This document shows, one piece after another, positions 20,270-30,289 of a DNA stretch of 64,000 nucleotides (its first letter is position 1; every line of letters starts with the position of its first letter). The position numbers and the translations under genes were made by a program. The DNA is from Aspidiotus rigidus (lineage: Eukaryota > Arthropoda > Insecta > Hemiptera > Diaspididae), in contig JAVHKY010000003.1 of the NCBI GenBank assembly GCA_035079385.1, positions 18,697,001 through 18,761,000 of the forward strand, given 5' to 3'. The notes below the pieces were generated by a model that worked only from the letters and a program-made list of their open reading frames with translations, did no database searches and was not told where the DNA came from.

Positions 20270-23200
20270 TATCACAACTGTAACTTGTTTTGCAGTGAAT
20301 ATGATTCAAGTGATAGCTGCACTGTGAAGTTTTTTTTTTGGAATGCCTCTGAAAATGATTTACAAATTACTGCCATCATAATTTCCCTGCTTGTTGCATC
20401 GACAATGTAGAATTGGGTTGTTGTTTATAAGCTAAGGAATCGTAATTTTCAGCATCTTACGTTACTCACAAAGAGAATTCTTTTTTTTTTTCCAAAGGGA
20501 GAATGAAACATTTAGTTATTCTACTAGAGAGCCTCGCACGAATATTTTAAGTTACGTCATATGAAAATTGAAATAATATTGAGGGGCAGAACGTCCCGAA
20601 CGATGTTCTTTTTTACAACTGACTGATAGAACAGCAGCTATCCCACTTTAACAACTTTTCCTCCACTAGAGACATATAAACCCCTGTAATATTTTCGAGA
20701 AACGTGAGACAATAATAAACCATGCGTACACCATGTAAGTTACTCGTAAACGCTGTTAAGACCAACAATGTATTTGTACCAACTGATTAAGAGAATTTCT
20801 CTCGAGTGTGTTTACAGTATTTTCATACAGTAGAGTTGTCGGTGTAGGCTTTCAAAATTTTTCCGTTCCGAATGTGTCACGAAATGAAAAAAAAAAGAAT
20901 TGCCTAGTTTACAAAATCGCTCCCTTGAGGGAACTCGAAGCTATTCAAAACGCAAGTTGAAACGTACACGTGTTGGATTGTTTATTTTGGCGCACTCACA
21001 TCTTATACTAGAGAAAGTGAGTAAAGTTTAAATGAGATCAGAAGTATGTGTATAACTAACTCAGTTGGAGTACAATGTCGAGAAAAATTCAACTAGAGTT
21101 ATTCCCTTTTGTTTCACGTCCAAAATAATGATTTTGATTATACTGTATTAGAGAATCGAATGCATGGATGCAATTCACAGGTTGCGAGGAAAGCTATTTA
21201 TGATAATGACGAAGCGGTGTGCATTCTTGTTTAATATAGTAGGTATATCTATAACGTTTTAGCATAATACACAAATCGTACATTAATCATGGCGATAGCC
21301 GATTGTAATCTTGTTCATTATTTACTGGAAAAAGGATGTCTCTATTACTTCGTATCGGGCAGAGTGAGAACGTATTCGACCTTTAGAAGAAAATACCTTT
21401 GTATTCTTTTGGAAGTACAATTATCCTTGTATTACACACGCCATTTGATTTAGAATAAAAATTTGGCATTGATATTACGAATGAGATCAGCATGTTGGAA
21501 AAACTTTTGTGTTGCATTCTGCGCATATAAGTTTGTATCTGATCTCGATTTATTATTTCTGATTTAAAAGGCTGAGTAAGGTTAAGAAAAACGCTATTTC
21601 AATACGCTATATTTTTCAACAGACTTCATTGTGCAATACAAACTTCATTTTTTATGGAGGTCATAGCTTTAAGCGTATTATGTAAAATCGTACGTGAAGC
21701 CAAATTTGAAATAGGTCAGGAACAAAATTATTTGGATTTTTATTTTGTGAAAATTCGTCAGACTGAAACTATACCTTCTAAAAGATAGCTATAGACTTTG
21801 CAAAAGTAAAGATTATTGCTTTACATTTTGATGGTTGCTTTGTCAAAATTCTTAAATTCTCATATCTTTTTTATTAACCGCAAAGTAAACGACTGTGTAG
21901 GTAGGCCTATACAATTTGTTTGACGGTGTATGAAACACCGAAATATTTGGCTCGGTTGGAATTTTTATCTCCGTGAAATTATTGCGTACAGGTGGATGAA
22001 TAGAAAAGATTAAGATTAAATTCGAAATGTAAGTGCCTGAAATATTACAGAGGTATATATCTTCTCTTCTTCGAAGAATTCTCTCAATTTTCAATTTAAT
22101 CTACGGTATTTCTTTTAAAAATTATAAGAATTATTTTGAATATGATATTCGTTTATCTTGAATTCTCTTCGACGTATGAAATGATTTTTAGTCACTGGAA
22201 AATATGAAGGAGTTTCTGCCGAACGATTGTGGAGGGAAGAATTTCTGTTTCCTCGCGTGCAGATTACGGCCGTGAATTATTATCGTACCGAATTTCATTT
22301 GGATATTATATGTGTCTTAAGGCTTCCCTTAGAGGCTTTTTGACGCACGTAATTATGATACAACATGCATAAATTGAGAACTGCAAAATTGGGTTCAGCT
22401 GATTGAACAATGGTTAGAATAAAACTTTCTTTTTTGTTGTTTGAAAATATAGAGAGCAGCAAGCGAGTTCAAAATACTCGTATTTTTCTCGGAAGGAAAT
22501 TGATTAAGAACTAATGGTCCAGAAAGCAGACGACAGTCTCTTAAAATTTTTAAGCTTCTATAGAATCAGATGTTTTGAACATATTTTCTTTTTTTTCTGG
22601 TATCTTTTGTTGAATGCAGTGCTCACTAAAAGTAGTCCTTGCTCGCTTACTATTACGCATTTCATTACATTCTAGAAGTTGGAAAAATTTTATTCTAATG
22701 ATGCAGAATGAAAAAGTTGTAACAACTTCGAGTTGTGATAGATGATAATACGCTGCTATAGAAAGAGTCACAAAAAATATTCGAACACTGAGTATATTAT
22801 CGAAAAGCTAAATTAGGATTCAATTTCGCAATAGACGGCGAATTTTCATTTTTTTTCCTCAGATTCTCTCCTTGTTGTTTGAATTCTTATTCTTTTCTAT
22901 TATTTTACAAGGTAAGTTTTAATACCTTTCTAATTTGATATAGTGACGTGAATCTTACTTTCCGTTAAAATCTAACTAAGGAATCAATAACAAAGGAAAA
23001 TTGGTTAAATTTCACATTTTTCCAAACATACCTATTTCCCTGTTTGAAGAGGAAACTGATAATTGATGAAGCGATAATTTGATACAAATCATTCTTGTGA
23101 TGTGATGAAAGATTGTACCTAGTTCGTCTTAATGAGTGAAATATTCTCTAGTATACGTTGTATGGTTTTTCAATTTTACTTGTTGAAATATTGTAAAAAA

Positions 23201-24530
23201 TTTTTCTTCCAAAGCCTCTATGAAATTAATCACAAAAATATAAATTTTTAATGTTTAATCGAGATCCTCGACAAGGAACCCCTTAAGAAAGCTCAGGCAT
23301 TTCTCCTTTATGGCACCCCAAAAATTCACTAAGTCTCTATGCGCCCCGTAGTATCGTTTATTTCCATCCCCACTTATAAATTGGTCAAATACGCTCGATA
23401 TTTGGTTCAAAGGTATAACAAGCTTCCGCCCCTTCTTCCTCTCAGTTACTCAATTGAGTTAACTGAAACTGTATCTCATAATTAATTCCCCCCCCCCTAC
23501 TGGAAGCATTCTTCTGTCGTTTGATGTGGTGGGCCTCTTCCCCACGTTCCCCTCGTAGAAACTTGATACCTGCTGTATGATATAATAGAATGATGAAATT
23601 CTTATTATTTTCGATCATGCATCCTAAAGTATTAAAAACCTCCCAAGATTTTCAAGATGGAAAAAACGAATGCTGTGTATCGGGAAGGTGGTTTGATGAA
23701 TACGTTTCGCTTTCCCTATTAAGATACGGACGAAGAAACTTTCTAGAATCATTACGGAGCACTCACTCGTTCTACCCTCTCACTTTAAAAAAAAATTACT
23801 TTTTCGTAAGTGTGTAATCGTAAAATATCTTTATTCAAAAAGTTTTCGCACTGCTTCACGCAGAATTGGGCCCTAATTTCCGTGGGTCTTATATACAAAT
23901 TTGGATGAACTCGAACGATAAGGCGAACAAATGATGAATATTTTAACTCAAATACGTGTAGCAATAAAAATATTCCGCGTCGAAATGAAATATTAAGGCG
24001 AGTATAAAATTTACGACGACGTGGTTTGGAAATATTTTTGAGGACAATAAATTTTTTTATTGATACCGCGTCGTTGTACCCATCGAAAATGTGAGCAGAA
24101 GTAAATCTAGGGGTTGTAAGCTATCATAAGATACAAATATGTGTTAATCATCCTTCGACTTACTTCAGCAAAATTTAGCTTTTTGTGTACACAAAAGAAG
24201 GACTTTTTACTCGGAGAGTGAGCCATCAAATTCATATATCCAGGGAATGTGTTTAATTAACTCCCGTAAAAGACAAAATTTACTCCATCATTCCTACGAT
24301 GAAGGCTTCTGTACGCAGGTCAATTTCATAACCCTCGAGGAAAGACACTGTATTAACAATTTCTTTGCGTCGAAGTCCTTATAAGTAACTTTTTGGTACT
24401 TCCATTGCCTGTTTTATTCTTTTTCCCACTGAACTTCACGTACTGGTCGTAACGATCATGCTTCACACCATGAGTAAATCCTTATTAGAGTTCTGTTTCT
24501 TCGTCTACTGAGCTCTGGCTTTAACATTGC
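20270..24530. other. Unassigned AT-rich intergenic DNA
   Basis: No gene, RNA or bounded element recognised. Short frames (60-80 codons) on both strands without domains. A C-run occurs at 23488-23495. Confidence 0.5.
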
Positions 24531-24589
24531 TTCATTTGGAAGTATCAAACGACGCCCGACCCTTATTGCAAAACATGGGGGCGTCGATG

Positions 24590-24786
24590 GATAGGTCTTT
24601 GGGCTGCAGGCGGTCGAAAATTCGCTTGACGCCTTTCTGTGAGACCCATTTCTCGAGACGTATGACGATATGAATGACCTTAACCGAATTTAAGGACAGG
24701 GAAATTAGGACCTTCGTTACTTTGGGACCTGTATCATTGGTCTTCATGATACTGGGCCTGTCATACAATATACTAGGCCTCACATA
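24590..24786 (-). repeat. Dispersed repeat, copy H, target of MULE-3
   Basis: Contains TGACCTTAACC, GGACCTTCGTTACTTTGGGAC, TGATACTGGGCCTGTC and ATACTAGGCCT; continues after MULE-3 at 27347 with CATACTGTATACTAGG. MULE-3 inserted into this copy, so the repeat predates it. Confidence 0.55.
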
Positions 24787-25256
24787 GGGACCGGACGAAT
24801 TGCGCCAAATAGGGGGCGAATTGCGCCTATTCCCGCGGAAGGCAGGGGCGAATTGCGCCGGTTATTGATAACAATGAAGGCGAATTGCGCTCCCTCCCCA
24901 AAAAGAAGAAGGACGAATTGCGCAGCAGGTGCGGTGAACGACTTGTAAGCAAAGTCACACTTTTCACAGACTTCGGACTGTCAGAGTAATTTCTGGTGTG
25001 TTTAAAAGGGGAAATATATAAGTGCACGCCTCATAAAATTATATTGACCGCCAGTTCCCCTCCCTTCATAAAAAAAAAACTGACACGACGTTGAAACCAT
25101 GACGAATGCCATAAATGCACACCAGGACTGGCTCACGACCCGCATTTCAAAAGAAGATGATTTTGCTGCATTTATTGTGAGGAACTCCAGCCAGAATGGG
25201 CTTGACAGTAGAGACTGTCTCCCCATAATAAACCTCAAACTCCTTATGAGTGATGT

Positions 25257-25577
25257 ATGACTGTTGATGGAGGTGTTTTCCCAGTTGTTCCACCCCGGAG
25301 GAGTCAGTCGAGTCAGTTGGTTAATGCATTGGATTTCGAGCATTGTTGTGAGATCTTTACTGGTTGGTCAAATACTGAGGTTCGTCGTCAAAATAATATG
25401 ATTCGGCAGAAGTATGATGCCAAGGGGATGCGCGGTAGTTATATGGATCAGTGCAATAGCCGCGGACGTTTCTTTATTGACTGGTATTCAAGAGTTCGCC
25501 GTTTTGACAATATTCGCACTTCTGATCCTTCCCGTGATTTGCCAATTCCACTCTTCCTTTTCGCAGGCCCTTTTTAG
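25257..25577 (+). CDS. Unrecognised 106-codon ORF inside MULE-3 (possible captured fragment)
   Basis: ATG-initiated frame of 106 codons with Trp, Cys and Arg-rich protein-like composition (WSNTEVRRQNN, DQCNSRGRFFIDWYSRVRR). Preceded on the same strand near 25098 by another short frame starting MTNAINAHQDWL. I recognise no domain. Mutator-like elements are known to capture host fragments, so this may be captured coding DNA; the opposite strand is also partly open (25002-25343), so chance cannot be excluded. Confidence 0.25.
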   Translation: MTVDGGVFPVVPPRRSQSSQLVNALDFEHCCEIFTGWSNTEVRRQNNMIRQKYDAKGMRGSYMDQCNSRGRFFIDWYSRVRRFDNIRTSDPSRDLPIPLFLFAGPF

Positions 25578-25784
25578 CAATCAAGGTTCTTGATGGAGTC
25601 TAATCTTCAGGCCCATTTGGAGCTTCCTTTCGATCTTCAGGAAACTTTTCACGCTGCACATGTCAAGTGGTAGGCTGATGTTAATTTTGACTCTTCTCGG
25701 CGTTCGTTATTATGAAGGCAGGTACCATGTAGTCTTGAACTCAGATTTATTCAAGAAGCGGTTGGGCTTAGCCGTTGTAAATTA

Positions 25785-26156
25785 CACTACACAACAAAAA
25801 AAAAAAATTGAAAACCACATGAACGAAATAATACGATTCTAGAAGTATTTTCGACGCTGATCACGATGCCGTTGTCCGTTTTTCAAGTTTTGGCTCGGTT
25901 TTCGAGAAATGATCAAATCAAATTACCGCGATTCATTGCGACGCGCGGCGTATGTTACCCAGCTATCGAATTTCACGCGAACGGGAACATACACTGCGCG
26001 CCGCAACGAATCGTGGGAATTGGATTTGATCATTTCTCGAAAACTGGGCCAAATTTTGAAAAACGGGCAACGGCATCGTGATCAGCGTCGAAAATACTTC
26101 TAGAATCATATTATTTCGTTCATGTGGTTTTCAATTTTTTTTTTTTTTGTGTAGTG
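25785..26156. mobile_element. CACTA-like foldback MITE (372 bp), TSD TTA, nested in MULE-3
   Basis: Ends CACTACACAA ... TTGTGTAGTG with flanking TTA on both sides (25782-25784, 26157-26159). Terminal CACTA and a 3-bp duplication fit the CACTA/EnSpm superfamily. The arms are about 170 bp and nearly identical: GAAAACCACATGAACG, GATTCTAGAAGTATTTTCG, ACGATGCCGTTG, GAGAAATGATCAAATC. The short loop lies near 25960-25985. It has no real coding capacity; frames across it are hairpin shadows. Arm fragments recur at 27757-27870 and 52040-52110. Confidence 0.82.
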
Positions 26157-26414
26157 TTATTTGAAAACTTATATTTGTTAATTGCATTAATATGTATCAA
26201 TATTGTAATGCCTTTATGAAATATTATGGTGATGATAAAAAAAAAAAAAAAAAAAAACCCTACTTGGAATGCTGCCTTGAGGCTTGTGCTGACTTGTCAA
26301 TAACCAAAGCATTCTGTTATCTTCTTTCCTGTTTCTTCTTCCTGTATCAGGTTTACTTACTCGATATATTATAGTTGAATGAATTAAATCGCATACTGTT
26401 CTGCATGTTCCTAA

Positions 26415-26660
26415 GTGTGCACTATATGGGAATGTGTGCACTACTTACATGGTAGTGTTTTTGTCCTCTTCAATGGATTTTGAGTGTTTTGATTTTGTGT
26501 GCACAACTTGTATCAGATGTGTGCACTACTTACTTTGCGTATTTGTCCGTTTCATAGGATTTCCAGTGTTTTGGATCTTGAGGGCACAACTTATATGAGG
26601 ATGTGTGCACTACTTACTTCGTTTTTATCCGTGTAATACATTTCTTAGGCGTGTCAATTT
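26415..26660. repeat. Tandem repeat, 3 units of about 82 bp
   Basis: Units start at 26415, 26497 and 26580, each with GTGTGCACNANNT, ATGTGTGCACTACTTAC, TTTGTCC and ATTT..AGTGTTTTGATTTT phrases. Diverged. Lies inside MULE-3. Confidence 0.75.
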
Positions 26661-27003
26661 TGTTTCCTTGGCGTGTTATCGATAGGCGGGCAATTTCGTT
26701 TTTTGAGGCGTGCGGTTAAATGTATGCCGTTTAAAAGAATGACCTTCTCGCTGAGAAAGTATTTTTCCATATGTTTGTGAGGATCATGTCGATTCTTTAA
26801 CATTTCGTCACTTTTTTTTATGGGTACAGTTACAATTTCGAGGAGTATATGTATGAGACTCTTTTCACGTATTCAAAACGGGTGACATCTTGCGTCACAT
26901 ATTTTTCTATGTTATTTTTTATTATATTTTGCTGCTTCTTGATTCGGTCATCAGTGACATGTTCATTTTGGTCAGCTGTTGTCTTGCACAGCTCAGTGTG
27001 ATG

Positions 27004-27228
27004 TTATATACCTTGTAGGCCAACGACAAAGTGGGTAACATCTGGATGCGGGTTGGGGAAATAATTTTTCTGAGTCGAATGGAATGCCTCACAGGCATTT
27101 GAGGTACGATCCTCAGCCTTCATGGCAGCCCATAGTGAGGGTGGAAATCGCGCATCCTCCTTCATGTATGTGTCGTGGAGGTAGTCCACTATTGATACAA
27201 TGCGGTCATCATCGGGAATACAGGCCAT
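27004..27228 (-). pseudogene. MULE transposase C-terminal fragment (MULE-3)
   Basis: 74 codons on the minus strand ending 3 codons after HFVVGLQ. The key phrase RTSNACEAFHSTQKN matches the third catalytic acidic block of MULE transposases (TNN..E..H; compare TNNYAEAGHKRL in MULE-1 and TNNASEGWHNRF in MULE-2). The two catalytic Asp blocks, which should lie 5', are absent because the right terminus starts about 30 bp away. This is the remnant that shows the element's ancestry. Confidence 0.7.
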
Positions 27229-27756
27229 AAACTCATCAATTCATCCCCTTCGTTCTTTCCTACGGGCGCAATTCGCCCCTATCCTTTTTCCCAGTTAGCG
27301 CAACTCGTCCCCTCGTTTTCATTGGATGGCGCAATTCGCCCCGAGCCCTCACATACTGTATACTAGGTTTTTTACTACTTTAGCCTTTATTGTACTAGCT
27401 GACCTGACTGTGCTATACTGGTGACTACAGCAGTAAGCTTCGGTCCAAATAATATGGTGTCAGTTAACCTTAAGAAAGAAGGAAAAAAAAAAGGAAGCCA
27501 AATTAAAATAGAGAAATAATAATGATGAAGGGAGGAGGAGAAGAGAAAGAGAACGTGCGATAATGATAATTTCCGGAAGAAAGTAGACTGTGAAAATTTC
27601 GTCGTCTCAGCCCAAGAGTTGAGCGTCATTGTGTTTTCAAGACAGTTAATCTGATGAAAAAAGACTGAAAGAAAACCGGAGATTTTAAGATCATTTTCGC
27701 AGTAAACTTGGAAAATAGGCAACATATCATTAGCACTCTCTCTCTCAAAAAAAAAA

Positions 27757-27870
27757 ATCCGTAGTAACATGAACAGTTCTAATTGATTCTTGAAGTATTT
27801 TCAACGCTAAAAACGATGCCGTTCGCCATTTCCCTCCAATAAGTCAAGTTTTTCTGTAATTTCTATCGAA
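27757..27870 (+). repeat. Fragment of the CACTA-like foldback arm
   Basis: Poly(A), then CATGAAC, GATTCTTGAAGTATTTTCAACGC, ACGATGCCGTTCGCC and TCAAGTTTTT: same order as the arm at 25792-25895, about 80% alike by eye. Single arm only. Confidence 0.55.
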
Positions 27871-27889
27871 ATATTCAAAAATGTTGTAA

Positions 27890-28283
27890 GGGGGCGTCAT
27901 AAATTACGTGAGGCCTTTTTGGGGGAGGGGGTCCAGTCAAGTTTCACCAAAACTCACGTGAGGGGGGGAGGGGTACCGACAAATCTCACGTAATTTTTTT
28001 CTCATACAAATACATTCCAAAATATTGCCAAACTCGCTTAAATTTAGTCTTTTTTGAATAGGTATAAAATGTGATCAAGAAAACTACGTTTTTTTAATAG
28101 ATAAATGCAATTAAGCACAGATAAACGTATTTAAAGCAAAAAATACATATTTTGGAAAATTTCACGCGAGATAAGAGGGTGGGAGGGAGGCGGTCGTGGC
28201 AAATCTCACGATATCTCACCAAGGGGGGAGGGGGGTGGTCGAAAAATCACAAAAATCGCCTCACGTAACTTATGGACGCCCCC
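27890..28283. mobile_element. MITE (394 bp) with GGGGGCGTC termini, TSD TAA
   Basis: Ends GGGGGCGTCATAAATTACGTG ... CACGTAACTTATGGACGCCCCC, flanked by TAA on both sides (27887-27889, 28284-28286). Subterminal G-rich stretches (GGGGGAGGGGGT; GGGGGGAGGGGGG) and CTCACGT/TCTCACG repeats occur in both halves. The terminus GGGGxGTCCATAAATTACGT is common in insect MITEs; a TWA duplication would fit PIF/Harbinger-like integration, but I do not assign the superfamily firmly. Confidence 0.8.
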
Positions 28284-28289
28284 TAAAAT

Positions 28290-28640
28290 CAACAACTTTG
28301 ATTTCTTTTTTTTTCTCGTCTCCCAGATTCATTCTCTAAAACTCCTTTTTCTTATTCATTTCCAATCCTATCTGGACTCTTACTATCTTACAACGGTCTT
28401 TTCTCATTCTTCACGCTGTTTCATCTAGATTCCCCATCGTCCTCCTTTGTCCTCATGTGTAGGATTGTCTTCTTTGTCTTTATTTATCCCCTTTTGTTCT
28501 CGTATGTCCTCAACTATCATTTTTAGTCCTCATTTGTCCACTTTTGTATTGATTTTTTTTCTCTCTTTTTCTTAATTAGAAAAAATCTCAGAAGTAATTA
28601 CTATTAACTAATAGGTATTTGAACTTTTGACAGGACTCTT
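28290..28640. other. Unassigned pyrimidine-rich DNA
   Basis: T/C-rich stretch with repeated GTCCTC and TTTGTCC phrases (28430-28550). No gene seen. Confidence 0.45.
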
Positions 28641-28965
28641 GTTTTATGAGAGAAAACGCCCATTTTTTACTGCCCATCCAGCAAATTGTTGTTTGGAGGG
28701 AAGCTGGGATTTGTAAAAATTAGGACCTCCAGTTGTGTAGATCAGGAGGAAGACCTTTCCGGTCATTCTACTATACATATTAGGAGAGGTGGAAATATTG
28801 ATTTTCAATTTAATCATAGGAGAAGTTGAACCTTGATACATTTTGAGTTATTGAAAATTTTGAATTGTGAGCTGTGTAGGTATTACAGGAAGAGTTGAAC
28901 TTGGGGAAATTTTGATTACTGAGCCACATATACACACAAGAGGAAGGACTTGGAAGATTTTCAAC
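28640..28965 (+). repeat. Dispersed repeat, copy J (diverged core units)
   Basis: At least four diverged core-like units: ATTAGGACCTCC..TGTGTAG..AGGAGGAAG; TACATATTAGGAGAGG; GAACTTGGGGAAATTTTGA; ACACACAAGAGGAAGGACTTGGAAGATTTTC. Period roughly 45-75 bp. Confidence 0.5.
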
Positions 28966-29381
28966 TTTTGCGAGGACGTGTACAATCCATTGAGCAATAC
29001 AGATCCAAACTCCCCCTATCTGTGCCTACAGATTTGTATAATTTTGAAGATGCCAAACTACTGGAATTTCCCTTCCGCTTTAGATTTTGTCTTCCCAACC
29101 TCTGCCTAGCTTTTTTGTTTGTGGTTGTTCTACATCCATTTTTCCAAATTATTTTGTTCTCTTTGTGGTCTCCTTTCACTCATTTCCTGTAAAAAGGTAA
29201 TAAGATGGTAAAATTCATGAGATCTTGTTCTCAGTGAAATCCGGAAGTCTGGTTATCGATAAGACTTTCTCATTGTAGATTCATTTGGCATTAGAGCCAG
29301 AATAAGCATTCTTCAACTACTCTTTTTCAGCATTGAATCGCTTAACGAATACTGATAACTTCGATCACGTTTTTAAGTATA

Positions 29382-30287
29382 CAGTCGATGCCGACTATAA
29401 CGAGATTCAAGGGTCTGATACTTTTTCTCGCTTTACCCGGAAGCTCGCAGTAGACATACCCCGGTTATAACGAGATTCTCGTTGTATCCGAAAATACCAA
29501 GAAGCTCGCTACTTACGAAAGTATAGAAAAACTTACACAAATGCAGTAGAGAAAAACGAACGAGGGAGTTTGTACATATTTATTTCATAGGTAGAATTTA
29601 TTTCGACTGTTTCCAGAGCGCCAGCGTTGTCTTTAGGCCTCTCCTCATATAAAACGTGAACATTCTCAGGTCTGTAAAATGAATGTCCGGTTGCCAGAAG
29701 ATGGACTGCAAATTATAATTATAAGGTTGACTCGAGAGTAACCAATGAATAGAAAGAAATGCTATTCGGACAATCTGTTCACAAGTGAAAAGCTGGAAAA
29801 ACTTGTCAAAATAAAATGGCCCACCCATGAAATTCACCGTTGCTATCGTAGCTCAAATGTTACAAGTCGACTGTTGATACTTGATGGTGCATCTGAAGCT
29901 TTCGAATTGTCTCCTCCCAGACAAGTTTTCGATAGAGGTAGAGCAGGAATGCTGATGGATGCGAGAAGACGCTTGAAAGAAGGAGGGGGAAAAAATTCGA
30001 ATCTCGGAGAAGGAGAAAAGTTTTCCCCGCGAGGCCAAAACAGACTAACCGGTGTTACCAACATTCCATTCAAGGGTGACCAATCTTCGTATGATAAGAG
30101 ATGTAACATTTTTGCGAGAATATACGCCCTAATTGATAAGGAAAAGCTCGTTAAGACCGGCATCACTCCTCGTAGTAACCGGTGTAATTTACATAGCCTA
30201 TATGGGTGAAGGGCAAGGGACCACGGATTCTGCTCGCAATACCCGAAATCTCGTTTCAACCGGCCTCGTTATAGTCGGTATCGACTG
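29382..30287. mobile_element. Pogo/Tigger-like element (906 bp), TSD TA
   Basis: TIRs CAGTCGATGCCGACTATAACG ... and CGTTATAGTCGGTATCGACTG, flanked by TA (29380-29381, 30288-30289). A subterminal second block repeats CCCGGTTATAACGAGATTCTCG. CAGTxGAxxCxxGxTATAACGxG ends with TA duplication are typical of pogo/Tigger (Tc1-mariner superfamily). The interior lacks a recognisable DDE transposase; the frames at 29745-30209 (plus) and 29843-30259 (minus) overlap and carry no domain. Probably a non-autonomous deletion derivative. Confidence 0.82.
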
Positions 30288-30289
30288 TA

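Larger units (their letters stand above)
24787..27346. mobile_element. MULE-3: non-autonomous Mutator-like element, TSD CCTCACATA
   Basis: Termini GGGACCGGACGAATTGCGCC (left) and, reversed, GCTCGGGGCGAATTGCGCC (right), flanked by exact 9-bp direct repeats CCTCACATA (24778-24786 and 27347-27355); 9 bp is the classic Mutator duplication. Each end has an array of the motif GGCGAATTGCGC: five copies on the left (24793-24922), three on the right (27267-27342). The only transposase left is a C-terminal fragment beside the right end. The 2.2-kb interior is mostly foreign: an open frame at 25257-25577, a CACTA-like foldback (25785-26156) and an 82-bp tandem repeat (26415-26660). Confidence 0.88.

Noticed and set aside
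25866..26103. Two overlapping plus-strand frames of 64-71 codons
   Set aside because: They lie across the hairpin of the CACTA-like foldback and are artefacts of its inverted arms.
26415..26660. CRISPR-like array
   Set aside because: Only three diverged direct units with no spacer structure, inside a eukaryotic transposon; an ordinary tandem repeat.
29745..30209. 154-codon plus-strand frame inside the pogo-like element
   Set aside because: No transposase motif; the opposite strand is equally open (29843-30259). Not called as a gene.
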